This document shows, piece by piece, positions 17,431 to 26,089 of a stretch of DNA of 64,000 nucleotides (position 1 is the first letter of the stretch; each line of letters begins with the position of its first letter). The stretch lies in the NCBI GenBank assembly GCA_963779645.1, contig CAVZYX010000005.1, positions 1,922,001-1,986,000 on the forward strand, written 5' to 3'. The notes beneath the pieces were generated by a model, which worked only from the letters and a program-made list of their open reading frames with translations, did not search any database and was not told the DNA's origin. Origin of the DNA: CALMBW01 sp963779645 (GTDB lineage: Bacteria; Actinomycetota; CADDZG01; WHSQ01). Made by a program: the position numbers and the translations under genes.

Positions 17431-18756
17431 TTAGGCGCTGTGGGTGCGTGTGCGTGGCTTGACTGCGTCGGCTATCGCGTCAGCGAGTGTTTCGGCCTCG
17501 GAGGGTTCCAACGTCGAGATCGTGATGCGCAGGGCCGGGGGAGCGTTGAGCCGGTAGCGTTCGCCGGCCGCCACTGCCCAGCCGGATTCCATGAGGGCCG
17601 CGATCGCCGGAGCTTCTTCGAACACAGGAACCCAGACGTTCATCCCGCTTCGACCATGAGATTGGATATTGCGGGCCTCTAGCGCACCGATCAACGCACG
17701 CCGTCTCTGTGCGTAGGCGTCGGTCGCTTCCTCGAGGAAAGCCTCGATGACCGGGTCGGCCCAGAGCGCGGCGACGGTCTGCTGCAGGATGTGACTCACC
17801 CATCCGGTGCCGAGCAACTGACGACCCTCGACCCTCGTGATGGTGGTGGAGTCTCCGGCGACCGCAGCGAGGCGAAGGTCGGGGCCGAGTGACTTGCTCA
17901 CCGATCGAACAACCGCCCAACGTTCGTGTGAGGCATCGGCCAGTGTCCGATGGGCTCCTCCGGCCACGGGCCCCGCGTGGTCGTCTTCGACGACGAGGAC
18001 ATGTGGATACCTCCCAAGGACAAGGCGAAGGTCCTCGGCCCTCTCGGGGGAGATCAATGCGCCCGTGGGGTTGTGGGCTCGAGGGGTAACCACGACAGCG
18101 CGTACCCCACTACGAAGCGCGGTATCGAGGGCCGCGGGCACCGGCCCTTCGTCGTCCACATCGAACCCGACGAGGTTCAGCCCCATGGCCGAGCACAGGT
18201 CGTAGACGTTCGAGTAGCCGGGATCTTCGACGGCGATCTTGTCGCCGGGGGAGACGTGCGTTTGCAGCACGCGCTCGACGCCATCGAGAGCTCCCGCCAC
18301 GATCGCGATCTCGTCGGCCGGGATGCCGTCGGCGCGTAGGCGGACTCGAGAAAGATCGAGGAGCTCCGGCACGTTGGCCTCTTCTCCGTACAGACGCGTG
18401 CGTCCGGCCCCCACGAAATTGGTCAGGTCGGGGAGGAACTCGGGATTCGGATTCCCGTGGCGAAGGTTGCGAACGTCGTCGGGCAAGGGAGCCACCGAGC
18501 GCACGGGGAGGGGAGGCCGTTCACGGACCCGAGTCCCTCGCCGGCCCCCGGTGATAACGAGCCCTCGCGAGCGAAGCACTCCGTAGGCGGCCGCGGCCGT
18601 CGCGGGACTCACGTGAAGGGCGACAGCCAGGGTTCGAACGGGGGGAAGGTGGGCTCCGGCCGGTATGCGGCCCTCGCGGATCCCCGCCTCGATGGTCGCC
18701 GCGATATCCGTGGCGCCCTCCCCGGCTATCTGATAACGTTCTAGTACGTTCATCAC
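17431..18756 (-). CDS. MocR/GntR-type regulator with aminotransferase domain
   Basis: 441 residues. A GntR winged helix (residues ~10-75, GIREGRIPAGAHLPPVRTLA) is joined by a linker to a fold-type I aminotransferase domain (~100-430). The PLP-lysine motif is SVSKSLGPDLRLA and the Asp-containing VVEDDHAG. MocR proteins use PLP or amino-acid adducts as signals. The start is GTG 18756 or the adjacent ATG; both sit about five bases after a good -10 box, so the mRNA is probably leaderless. It is divergent from a split-barrel (PNPOx-like) flavoprotein gene, a classic target arrangement for PdxR-type regulators. Confidence 0.88.
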   Translation of the reverse strand: MMNVLERYQIAGEGATDIAATIEAGIREGRIPAGAHLPPVRTLAVALHVSPATAAAAYGVLRSRGLVITGGRRGTRVRERPPLPVRSVAPLPDDVRNLRHGNPNPEFLPDLTNFVGAGRTRLYGEEANVPELLDLSRVRLRADGIPADEIAIVAGALDGVERVLQTHVSPGDKIAVEDPGYSNVYDLCSAMGLNLVGFDVDDEGPVPAALDTALRSGVRAVVVTPRAHNPTGALISPERAEDLRLVLGRYPHVLVVEDDHAGPVAGGAHRTLADASHERWAVVRSVSKSLGPDLRLAAVAGDSTTITRVEGRQLLGTGWVSHILQQTVAALWADPVIEAFLEEATDAYAQRRRALIGALEARNIQSHGRSGMNVWVPVFEEAPAIAALMESGWAVAAGERYRLNAPPALRITISTLEPSEAETLADAIADAVKPRTRTHSA

Positions 18757-18789
18757 TTTGTACTATAACAAACGATATCCGAAGTTCAA
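18742..18789. promoter_or_regulatory. Divergent control region: MocR promoter and candidate operator
   Basis: On the minus strand TTGAAC (18784-18789) and TATAGT (18762-18767) are spaced 16 bp and point at the MocR start at 18756, leaving almost no leader. An inverted repeat tagtac-N12-gtacta (18742-18765) covers the -10 box and the first codons. This is a plausible autoregulatory operator that could also act on the divergent flavoprotein gene. Confidence 0.5.
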
Positions 18790-18817
18790 GAGATATGGCC
18801 GAGTCCAGGAGAGAAAC

Positions 18818-19492
18818 GTGGCGACGATCACCCCCAGCGGGCGCACCACCGTCAAACGCATGCCGGAGAGGGGCGCATACGACACCGAGTTGATCCACTC
18901 GATCCTGGACGAGGCACTCCATTGCCATGTCGGTTTCGTGGTCGACGGTTCGCCGGTCGTGATCCCCACGATCCACGCCCGCATCGGCGAGACCCTTTAC
19001 CTGCATGGGTCACCCGCCAGCCGGATGCTCCGCCACCTGAAGGGCGAGGCCGACCTATGCGTGACGGTGACTCTGGTCGATGGCTTGGTTCTGGCCCGCT
19101 CGGCGCTGCATCACTCGATGAACTACCGCTCGGCGGTGGTCATGGGCCGGGCTCGGCACGTTTCCGATGCCACCGAGAAACTCGCGGCCCTCAAAGCCTT
19201 CATCGAGCACGTCGCTCCTGGGCGGTGGGACCACATACGGGGTCCGTCGAACACCGAGTTCCGTCAGACCGAGGTGGTGGCCATGCCGATCACCGAGGCC
19301 TCGGCCAAGGTGCGAAGCGGCCCTGTCAGTGACGACCTTGAAGATCACGAGCTTCCGATATGGGCCGGTGTCCTTCCGCTGGCTACGGTGGCGGGTACCC
19401 CCGACCCGGCCGTCGAGCTGGCGGTGGGCACCCGGACCCCATGGCACGTCGAGGCCTGGACGTCGCCGGAGGAACGCCTCAAGCTGAGGTGA
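18818..19492 (+). CDS. Pyridoxamine-5'-phosphate-oxidase-like flavin-binding protein
   Basis: 224 residues from the GTG at 18818, which has AGGAGAG five bases upstream; an in-frame TTG at 18758 lies inside the MocR control region and is less likely. The split-barrel domain contains HVGFVVDGSPVVIPTIHARIG, LYLHGSPASRML and ARSALHHSMNYRSAVVMG, typical of the flavin-nucleotide-binding/NimA-like PNPOx superfamily. It probably binds FMN or F420 and reduces a small molecule. Divergence from a MocR regulator suggests a B6- or amino-acid-linked signal. Its stop overlaps the methyltransferase ATG by one base. Confidence 0.85.
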   Translation: MATITPSGRTTVKRMPERGAYDTELIHSILDEALHCHVGFVVDGSPVVIPTIHARIGETLYLHGSPASRMLRHLKGEADLCVTVTLVDGLVLARSALHHSMNYRSAVVMGRARHVSDATEKLAALKAFIEHVAPGRWDHIRGPSNTEFRQTEVVAMPITEASAKVRSGPVSDDLEDHELPIWAGVLPLATVAGTPDPAVELAVGTRTPWHVEAWTSPEERLKLR

Positions 19493-20361
19493 TGAGCGAC
19501 CCAGAAGGCTGGTCCGAGGAAGACAGCACGTTCTACGCATCGGTAGCTCCGATAGCCGTTCCCAGCCGGGCGGAACAGATGGCCGTTCTTGCCACCCTGG
19601 CACCACTTGATGTTGAAGGTCCTGCGCGGGTGGTTGAGCTCGCCTGTGGCGAAGGCAAGCTGAGCCGCGTGCTGCTGGAGTGTTTCCCGCAGGCATCACT
19701 ACTCGCACTGGATGGATCCGAAGAGATGCGCTCTAGAACCACGGGCGAGCTAGCCGACTTCGGCGACCGAGCCCGCGTGGAGCCGTTCGATATCTATTCC
19801 GAGGAATGGTTCGGCCACATGAACAAAGCAGACCTGGTGGTCTCGTCATTGTGCATCCACCACCTCGACGCCGAACAGAAGAAAGACCTATTCGACGCAG
19901 CCTTCGCCCGCCTGAACGCGGGTGGTGCACTGCTCATCGCCGACCTCGTGTTGCCACAACGAGCCGAAGCGAACGAGGTGTTCAGTGCAACCTGGGACTC
20001 GGTGGCTGAAGAACAAGCGACGTCCATGGAGCGTCCGGACCTTTACGACAGCTTCCGAAAGGTCGACTGGAACTACTTCCGCCACCCCGACCCCTTCGAT
20101 AAGCCCTCGCCACTCATCGACCAACTCCGCTGGCTAGAAGAATCAGGCTTCGAAGACGTCGACTGCCACTGGCTAAATGCAGGCCACGCCATCTACGGCG
20201 GCTACCTAAGAAGAGAAAACCCGCAGCAAGGAAAAACGCGCCTCACCTACAACCGAGCCCTAGAGGTAGCAACCGAAGTAGTCGGCAGCCCGCAAAAGCC
20301 AAGCTCGTCGAGGGGCCTGCATGAGGGAGCGCTGGACGATGGCCCGCAGGGCCGAGGATGA
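19492..20361 (+). CDS. Class I SAM-dependent methyltransferase
   Basis: 289 residues from the ATG at 19492 (TGATG overlap with the previous stop). It has a Rossmann methyltransferase core with motif I VVELACGEGKLS, an acidic motif II (LLALDGSEEM), DLVVSSLCIHHL and a post-motif GGALLIADLVLPQ. It looks like a small-molecule methyltransferase, substrate unknown. The last ~20 residues (from SSSRGLHEG) are encoded by a palindromic intergenic element at 20302-20410, so the original C-terminus was probably nearer YLRRENP and the element has extended or replaced it. Confidence 0.85.
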   Translation: MSDPEGWSEEDSTFYASVAPIAVPSRAEQMAVLATLAPLDVEGPARVVELACGEGKLSRVLLECFPQASLLALDGSEEMRSRTTGELADFGDRARVEPFDIYSEEWFGHMNKADLVVSSLCIHHLDAEQKKDLFDAAFARLNAGGALLIADLVLPQRAEANEVFSATWDSVAEEQATSMERPDLYDSFRKVDWNYFRHPDPFDKPSPLIDQLRWLEESGFEDVDCHWLNAGHAIYGGYLRRENPQQGKTRLTYNRALEVATEVVGSPQKPSSSRGLHEGALDDGPQGRG

Positions 20362-20410
20362 GCGAGCGAAGCGATGCGGGTGCTCCCGACGCAGGCCGCT
20401 CGTAAGAGCT
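20302..20410. repeat. Palindromic element overlapping the methyltransferase 3' end
   Basis: The core ggcctgc (20314-20320) pairs with gcaggcc (20391-20397). Nested gggagc and gctccc (20325-20330, 20382-20387) and outer agctc and gagct (20302-20306, 20406-20410) extend an imperfect stem of about 109 bp. The inside contains gcccgcagggc and the run agcgagcgaagcgatgcggg, a texture seen in actinobacterial dispersed palindromes. It supplies the stop codon of the methyltransferase gene and may also act as a terminator towards the minus-strand hydrolase. Confidence 0.6.
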
Positions 20411-20428
20411 TGGCGGTCCAGAAGCTAT

Positions 20429-21307
20429 TTATTTGAGTGAGTTCTCGATCTCTTTATGGAACTTCGCCAGGTCGTAGGCGAGCTTGCTGGGGTGCTCGAT
20501 AGGTAGGTAGTGAGTGGCGTCTTCGTAGATCTCGAGTTTGGCGTCGGGGATCTTGGCGAGGATCTCGGTGGTCACCGCGCGAGACGTGAACTGATCGTGT
20601 TCTCCGGCGATGACTAGAGTCGGCGAGATGATCTCGCTGAGAAGATCCGCTGCGGGGTCGCCCGAGACGGCGTGATAGCTGGCCAAGAGGCGGCGAGGGT
20701 TCGCGTCGGCGAGGCCCTTCAGGTAGCCGACGAATGCTTGGGTGTCTGCGGTGGCGCCGATCGCTCCCGACTGACGCACGAGGCCCGCAACCTCGGGCCG
20801 GGCTACGAAGTTCCTCAAGGCTGCGTGGAGTGGTCCGGCGATGTACTTGGCGATGTTCGCGAAGCGAGGGAGCAACGCATTCAGTTCGAGACGGAACAGC
20901 GCGCTCAGCGCGTGGCCGTAGCCGGCGCAAACGAGCGAGAGACTGGCGACGCGCTCGGGGTGCTCTTGGGCTATCTGCAGAGCGATGCGGCCCCCGGAGC
21001 TCCAGCCGAGAAGATGGAAGCGCTCGATCTTCAGGGAACGGATAGCGGCGAGGGCATCTTGTGTGTGAGCGGTCGCGTCGAGGCGGTCTGTTGCGGGCGG
21101 GCCGGATTCGAACATCCCGCGGTGATCCCATGTGATAACCCGGCGTTCTTGAGTCAGGTCCTCGAGGACATGCCACCAGATTGAAAGGTTCGCTCCAACG
21201 GCATTCGCCAGAAGGATAGGTATGCCGTCGCCTTCGCCGAAGACACGAACGGCGATCATCGTTCCGTCCGTTGAACGAACCAGTTTCGGCTCGGCTTCCA
21301 GCATCAA
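20429..21307 (-). CDS. Alpha/beta hydrolase
   Basis: 292 residues. Features: the strand-turn ILLANAVGANLSIWW, the nucleophile elbow GWSSGG, an Asp in IAGEHDQFTS and the catalytic His in EDATHYLPIEHP. A helical cap lies between (~130-200). No signal peptide is present. The start overlaps the glpD stop by four bases on the minus strand, placing it third in the operon small membrane protein-glpD-hydrolase. It could be a lipase/esterase supplying glycerol, but this is inference from position alone. Confidence 0.86.
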   Translation of the reverse strand: MMLEAEPKLVRSTDGTMIAVRVFGEGDGIPILLANAVGANLSIWWHVLEDLTQERRVITWDHRGMFESGPPATDRLDATAHTQDALAAIRSLKIERFHLLGWSSGGRIALQIAQEHPERVASLSLVCAGYGHALSALFRLELNALLPRFANIAKYIAGPLHAALRNFVARPEVAGLVRQSGAIGATADTQAFVGYLKGLADANPRRLLASYHAVSGDPAADLLSEIISPTLVIAGEHDQFTSRAVTTEILAKIPDAKLEIYEDATHYLPIEHPSKLAYDLAKFHKEIENSLK

Positions 21308-22959
21308 CTTGCTCCTGCGTTATGAGAGGGAGCGGTCTCTTCGATGTCGGCTCCGAGAGGGAGACCGCGTTCGTGCTCGATGTCTCGCCGGTAGATCTCG
21401 ACCTCGAAGTCGGTGCGTCCCTGGTCCCAGCTGTACTCATTGGACAGGAGGTCGATCGCGCGGCCCTTCCTACCGATCCCTGCAGCAGGGTCGGTGAGTG
21501 CCAAGCGCGTCCGGCGTGCAAGGAGATCACTCAGGTGAACGGCCATCTCGTTCCGCGCGCAGTAGAGAGCCTCGGCCTGGATGGGTTGCGCGCCCGGGAC
21601 CAGAGGGCCGGCGAGCCCTTCGGCCTCGGCGATGTCGAGAACGCCCATGGCTCTGTCGCCGTAGCAGCGCACGAGGTTCGCGGTGGCGCCCTTCGAGAGG
21701 CCAAGCTTCGCAGCGCGTCGTCCGACGGCGAGTTTCAGACTTTCGAGGTCGCTGGTGCCCAACCGGATCCAGCGCGTTTTCGATTTGGCATCGATGCCCA
21801 GGTTCGCGACGACGTGGTCGACCGCGTCGCGCGCCATGCGCCGGTAGGTCGTCAGCTTCCCGCCCGTGATCCCGATGACGCCGGGAGCTATCTCGTAGAT
21901 GTGGTGCCGGCGGGATAGGTCGGCGGTCGACCCGGCTTTCCCTTGGACGAGCGGTCGAAGCCCCGCCCAGGCCCCCGAGATGTCGCTCTCGGTGAGTCCG
22001 AGATGGAAGACCGAGTTGACCGAGTCGAGGACGTAAGCGCGGTCGGCCGCGTCCACGGTCGGAGAGTCGAGATCGCCGGAGTAGGTGGTGTCTGTCGTTC
22101 CTACGATCACGGCATCGAGCCAGGGGATCACGAACAGCATGCGCTGGCGATCGATGTCCGGGATGAAAGCAGCATGCTCTGCGAGCGGGAGCTGCTCCCG
22201 GCGGAAGGCCAGATGGATGCCCTTGCTGGGGCGCGTGCGCTCGGGGGCCTCGGGATTCGCAAGATGCTCGACGTGGTCGCTCCACACACCCGCGGCGGAG
22301 ATGACGCGCTTGGCGTTGATCTCGAACTGCGTGCCGTCGAAGGTGTTCTCTACGGTCACCCTGCAGCTCTCGCTGCCTCCGGCGATGTCGCGCACCGGCA
22401 GATGATTGGCCACGACCGCGCCGTAGCGAACGGCCTGGACGAGGACCTCCATCACCAGCCGGACGTCGTCGTTCTTGCAGTCGTAGAAGAGGAAACCACC
22501 CTTGATCTTGCCTTTGGGGATCACGGGAACCGCATCCTCGGTCTCGTTGACACCGAGGTAGCGATGAACCTGCAGATTCTTGAAGGACGCGAGCGCGTCG
22601 TATGCCCACAGCCCAACGCCGAACTTCGCACGCATCCACTTGTCACGCACCGGCAGGACGAAGGGGATGGGCTCGACGAGTTGGGGAGCAAGGACTCGTA
22701 GAAGGTCACGTTCTTGTGCTGCCTCGCGCACGAGGCCGAACTCGTAGTTCTCGAGATATCGGAGCCCACCGTGAACGAGCTTGGAGGATTTGCTCGAGGT
22801 TCCCGACGCGAAGTCGTTCCGTTCGACCAAGGCAACTTTGGCGCCACGCGATGCAGCATCGAGGGCGATGCCAGCTCCCGTTATCCCTCCGCCGATCACT
22901 AGGAGATCGAACGTCTCGGAGCCGAGCTTCGTTAGAGAGACGTCTCTGTGGCCGATCAT
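21304..22959 (-). CDS. glpD: Glycerol-3-phosphate dehydrogenase (FAD), GlpD-like
   Basis: 551 residues from the ATG at 22959; the longer frame to 23046 runs through the upstream gene and is rejected. The N-terminal Rossmann FAD motif is LLVIGGGITGAGIALDAASRG. The GlpD signature SGTSSKSSKLVHGGLRYLE is followed by an active-site region with GTTDTTYSGD and a C-terminal domain with GLAGPLVP and RNEMAVHLSDLLARRTRLA. It oxidises glycerol-3-phosphate to DHAP at the membrane and passes electrons to quinone. Its product, DHAP, is the precursor of the alkyl-DHAP route suggested by the oxidase at 14238. Confidence 0.92.
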   Translation of the reverse strand: MIGHRDVSLTKLGSETFDLLVIGGGITGAGIALDAASRGAKVALVERNDFASGTSSKSSKLVHGGLRYLENYEFGLVREAAQERDLLRVLAPQLVEPIPFVLPVRDKWMRAKFGVGLWAYDALASFKNLQVHRYLGVNETEDAVPVIPKGKIKGGFLFYDCKNDDVRLVMEVLVQAVRYGAVVANHLPVRDIAGGSESCRVTVENTFDGTQFEINAKRVISAAGVWSDHVEHLANPEAPERTRPSKGIHLAFRREQLPLAEHAAFIPDIDRQRMLFVIPWLDAVIVGTTDTTYSGDLDSPTVDAADRAYVLDSVNSVFHLGLTESDISGAWAGLRPLVQGKAGSTADLSRRHHIYEIAPGVIGITGGKLTTYRRMARDAVDHVVANLGIDAKSKTRWIRLGTSDLESLKLAVGRRAAKLGLSKGATANLVRCYGDRAMGVLDIAEAEGLAGPLVPGAQPIQAEALYCARNEMAVHLSDLLARRTRLALTDPAAGIGRKGRAIDLLSNEYSWDQGRTDFEVEIYRRDIEHERGLPLGADIEETAPSHNAGAS

Positions 22960-23255
22960 CAGGTAAGGCCCGTCGCCCAACTGATGGTCGCGATGATGCC
23001 GATGATGATGAAGATCGCACCGAAGAGAACGGCGGGGCCGAGCCACCAGTCCATCTGGCGGCCGAGGGGATCGTCGTCGTCATCTTGGGAACGACGAAGC
23101 ACCAGCTGAGGGCCGCCGAGCTGTTGGAAGTGAAGATGCTCGCGCTTGTTCTCGATCACGTCGGCGATGCCCTCAAGCAGATCGACCAGTTCTTCATCGT
23201 TGACGGTGATCGTCGCCTCGGCGAGGGAGTCTCCCGTCCGGTCCTCGATCCTCAT
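22959..23255 (-). CDS. Small membrane protein upstream of glpD
   Basis: 98 residues. The N-terminal soluble part (~1-60) has VNDEELVDLLEGIADVIENK and a run of five Asp, followed by one or one-and-a-half C-terminal membrane helices (WWLGPAVLFGAIFIIIGIIATI). The stop overlaps the glpD start by one base, so it is probably cotranslated with glpD and could help dock the dehydrogenase at the membrane; that is inference. I know no named family. Confidence 0.65.
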   Translation of the reverse strand: MRIEDRTGDSLAEATITVNDEELVDLLEGIADVIENKREHLHFQQLGGPQLVLRRSQDDDDDPLGRQMDWWLGPAVLFGAIFIIIGIIATISWATGLT

Positions 23256-23346
23256 GCCAAGCGGTCACTTCCTGTCAGGGTTCGGGGGGGTTTGAGGCTT
23301 TGTCCTCAACGACAAGAGTAATGGGAGGAGGTCTAATCTCGGCGAC

Positions 23347-24342
23347 ATGTCGAAAGAGATCGCTTCGCTGCCAAAGGTCGAGCTCCACGTCCACCTAGAG
23401 GGCACGGTGACTGCGGCGACTGCGCTCGAACTGGCTCGCCGCCATCAGGTCGAGCCGGGGACGCTGGGGTTGGTCAACGGCTCGTACCCGAATCCATTCA
23501 CCGATTTCCAACACTTCGTCGATGTGTACCTCGCGGTGAGCGCACTCATTCGAGAACCCGAAGACCTTCGGGCAGTAGCTGCGGCTTTCGCTCGCGAGCA
23601 GGCGGCCCAGAACATCCTCTACACGGAGGTCACGTTCACTGCGTTGACCCACGTTCGCAACGGCATGGATCCGTCAGCGATGTGGGCCGCGGTCCGGGAC
23701 GGCTTCGCGGAGGCAGGGCCCGGCTTCGAGATAAATCTGATCGTCGACGCGGTTCGCAATCTCGGGGTTGAACATGCGGAGGAAACGATCGAGCTGGTGA
23801 AGAACGCCGACGCACCGATCGTTGGCCTCGGTCTGACCGGCATCGAGGGGAGCGTTCACGAGCGCGAGTTCAAAGTCTTGCGAGAAGCCGCCGATGTGAT
23901 GGGGCTGGGTCTTGCGGTTCACGCGGGTGAGACCGGTAGCCCCGCAAATGTGGAGGCTGCGCTCGATGATCTCGGGGCGGACCGGATCGGACATGGAGTC
24001 GCATCGGCCCAGGATGAATCGTTGCTGAAGCGGCTGGCTCACGATCAGACACCCGTCGAGGTATGTCCGTCGTCAAATGTCGTTCTAGGGATCTTCCCGT
24101 CACTCGATGCCCATCCGTTCCCCCGGTTGTACGAGTTCGGTGTGAACGTCACGGTCAATAGCGACGACCCGCCGTTCTTCGGCACGACACTCACCGACGA
24201 GCTCGAGCATGTCTCGCGGCTGGCCAGGCTCGGCCCTCCGGGCCTCGCCGAACTACAGCGGCGCGCTGCGAGGGCGGCTTTCGCCCCAGACACCACGAAA
24301 CAGCGTCTCCTCGCAGCGATCGATGCCTGGATATCCTCTTAA
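23347..24342 (+). CDS. Adenosine-deaminase-family amidohydrolase
   Basis: 331 residues, TIM-barrel metal-dependent deaminase. Metal and active-site motifs: VELHVHLEG, the HAGETG motif, RIGHGV, CPSSNVVLG and SDDPPFFGTTLTDE. The SDDPxxFGTxLxxE form, rather than the TDDP/NTDN seen in classical adenosine deaminases, occurs in adenine deaminases and aminodeoxyfutalosine deaminases, so adenosine, adenine and 6-amino-6-deoxyfutalosine (menaquinone pathway) are all possible substrates. It is cytosolic. It stands first in a pair with the acyl-CoA dehydrogenase gene three bases downstream. Confidence 0.88.
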   Translation: MSKEIASLPKVELHVHLEGTVTAATALELARRHQVEPGTLGLVNGSYPNPFTDFQHFVDVYLAVSALIREPEDLRAVAAAFAREQAAQNILYTEVTFTALTHVRNGMDPSAMWAAVRDGFAEAGPGFEINLIVDAVRNLGVEHAEETIELVKNADAPIVGLGLTGIEGSVHEREFKVLREAADVMGLGLAVHAGETGSPANVEAALDDLGADRIGHGVASAQDESLLKRLAHDQTPVEVCPSSNVVLGIFPSLDAHPFPRLYEFGVNVTVNSDDPPFFGTTLTDELEHVSRLARLGPPGLAELQRRAARAAFAPDTTKQRLLAAIDAWISS

Positions 24343-24345
24343 CTC

Positions 24346-25488
24346 ATGCCACAGGACCTGAGACTCCTCAACGAAGACGAGCAGCAGCTACTGCAGATGG
24401 TCCGCGAGTTCACGGACGAGGTGCTGATCCCGGCGGCCCCCGAGTACGAAGAGCGAAGTGAGGACCCAGCGCCGCTCTACAAGCAGCTCGCCGAGCTCGG
24501 ACTCACCGGGATCGCTTACCCAGAGGAGTACGGGGGCGGCGGCATGCAGTACGCGAGCTACCTCGCCGTCGTAGAGGAGATCGCTCGGGGCTACCTCGGC
24601 TTCGCGATCGGCTTGTCCGTCCATACGCTGTGCGCGTTCGCGGTCAACAGCTTCGGGAGCGACGAGCTGAAGAAGGACGTACTTGCAAAGCTTTGTGCAG
24701 GGGAGTGGTTCGGCGCTTACTCACTCTCCGAACCACACTCGGGCTCGGATGCAGCGGCTCTTTCGACCAAAGCGGTAAAGGAGAACGGCTCCTACCGTCT
24801 GAGCGGATCGAAGGTCTTCTGCACCCGCGGAGACGAAGCCGACTGCGTTCTGGTGATGGCTCGCACGGGCGACGCGGGAAGCAAGGGCATCAGCGCCTTC
24901 ATCATCCCGAAGGGGACCGAAGGGTTCTCCGGAAGTAAGAAGGAAGACAAGATGGGCTGGCGCTCGTCGCCCACCTGGATGCTGACCCTGGACGATGCCG
25001 TTGTTCCGGCCAAGTATCTGGTGGGAGAAGAGGGCCAAGGATTCCGGATCGCTCTCGCATCCCTCGATTCCGGCCGTTTGGGGATAGCAGCGTGTTCGAT
25101 CGGACTCGCCCAAAGAGCTCTCGATGAAACCCTGCGGTTCACCTCAGACCGAGAACAGTTCGATCGTCCGATCAATTCGAACCAAGCGGTCCAATTCATG
25201 CTTGCCGACATGGCCACCCAGATAAACGCGGGCCGAGCGTTGTACCGCCACGCAGCCCGCCTCCGAGACGAGGGCCACGACTACTCGATCGAAGCCGCGG
25301 AAGCCAAACTCTTCTGTTCAGACGCCGCCATGCGCATAACAACAGACGCAGTCCAACTACACGGAGGCTACGGCTACATAACCGAGTACCCAGTAGAACG
25401 CCTGATGCGCGAGGCCAAAGGTCTCCAGATAGTCGAAGGCACCAACCAGATCCAAAGGATGGTCATAGGCCGCCGCCTAATCTCCTAA
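24346..25488 (+). CDS. Acyl-CoA dehydrogenase
   Basis: 380 residues, the normal length for short/branched-chain acyl-CoA dehydrogenases. The N-terminal helical domain contains YPEEYGGGGM. The middle beta domain has the flavin motif YSLSEPHSGSDAAAL and KVFCTRGDEAD, and the C-terminal helical domain has QLHGGYGYITEYPVERLMREAK with the catalytic Glu in IVEGTNQIQRMVIGR. It oxidises an acyl-CoA at the alpha-beta position, passing electrons to ETF. The chain-length class is not determined. A strong hairpin follows 19 bp after the stop. Confidence 0.93.
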   Translation: MPQDLRLLNEDEQQLLQMVREFTDEVLIPAAPEYEERSEDPAPLYKQLAELGLTGIAYPEEYGGGGMQYASYLAVVEEIARGYLGFAIGLSVHTLCAFAVNSFGSDELKKDVLAKLCAGEWFGAYSLSEPHSGSDAAALSTKAVKENGSYRLSGSKVFCTRGDEADCVLVMARTGDAGSKGISAFIIPKGTEGFSGSKKEDKMGWRSSPTWMLTLDDAVVPAKYLVGEEGQGFRIALASLDSGRLGIAACSIGLAQRALDETLRFTSDREQFDRPINSNQAVQFMLADMATQINAGRALYRHAARLRDEGHDYSIEAAEAKLFCSDAAMRITTDAVQLHGGYGYITEYPVERLMREAKGLQIVEGTNQIQRMVIGRRLIS

Positions 25489-25506
25489 CCCAAACCTGAG
25501 AAAAGC

Positions 25507-25539
25507 GAAGGCCGGTCCCGGGGGCGGGGACCGGCCTTC
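25507..25539. terminator. Strong hairpin terminator
   Basis: A perfect 13-bp stem, gaaggccggtccc (25507-25519) and gggaccggccttc (25527-25539), with a seven-base G-rich loop lies between convergent genes. The downstream tail is only weakly T-rich, as is common in high-GC actinomycetes. It probably serves both strands. Confidence 0.8.
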
Positions 25540-25582
25540 TTAGTAGCGCGGGGGAGGGAGGGTTCGCGCTATGGGTAGATAT

Positions 25583-26089
25583 TCAGTTCTTCTTCTTCTT
25601 CACCTCGAATGGGACGTGTGCTCCACCTTCGTAGATGAGAGTGAAATCGTTGGCGTCATCTGTTACTTGGTACGTGAGTGTGAAATCCATCTCTTTCCCG
25701 GCCCTGATCTTCTTGACCGAGGGCTGAGACTTCACCGGCTCCATGCCGAGGTAGACGTGATAGCCGTCGATCCTGAAACTCGAACCATCTACCACCAGGG
25801 CTTTGTCACCGGCTTGAACCGTTACATCCAAGGTGAATCTCATGAAGCCTTCGCGTTGCCGGGTCTTGCGTGCTGCGCCTAACTTGATCTGGCCACCGGA
25901 GACGTCCATCCATCCACCGCTGGGCGTGCTCGCCTTAGACGTGGTGGTCAGTTGGGTGATGCTCCAGTACCCACCCAGCACGAATGCGATAGCTGCGACC
26001 GCTCCGCCGATCTTGAGGCCAGCGCTTCCTGACCGCTTAGGGCGGGGAGAGATCGATGTATAGGTGCTAGTTCCGGCTGCCATGCTCAT
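25583..26089 (-). CDS. Membrane-anchored beta-sandwich protein (DUF4352-like)
   Basis: 168 residues. A short cytoplasmic N-terminus (PRPKRSGSAG) precedes one membrane helix (~25-45, GLKIGGAVAAIAFVLGGYW) and an exported beta-rich domain (~70-160, MRFTLDVTVQAGDKALVV, FTLTYQVTDDANDFTLIYE). The C-terminus is KKKKN. The alternating-strand pattern is like the DUF4352/immunoglobulin-like exported domains, but the match is by eye only. The gene is alone on the minus strand. Confidence 0.65.
   Translation of the reverse strand: MSMAAGTSTYTSISPRPKRSGSAGLKIGGAVAAIAFVLGGYWSITQLTTTSKASTPSGGWMDVSGGQIKLGAARKTRQREGFMRFTLDVTVQAGDKALVVDGSSFRIDGYHVYLGMEPVKSQPSVKKIRAGKEMDFTLTYQVTDDANDFTLIYEGGAHVPFEVKKKKN

Noticed and set aside
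20454..21530. Minus-strand 358-codon frame over the alpha/beta hydrolase and glpD end
   Set aside because: Arg/Ser/Pro-rich shadow; the true genes in this stretch have catalytic motifs.
21527..22639. Minus-strand 370-codon frame inside glpD
   Set aside because: Arg/Gly/Ser-rich composition in a shifted frame of an unmistakable GlpD gene.
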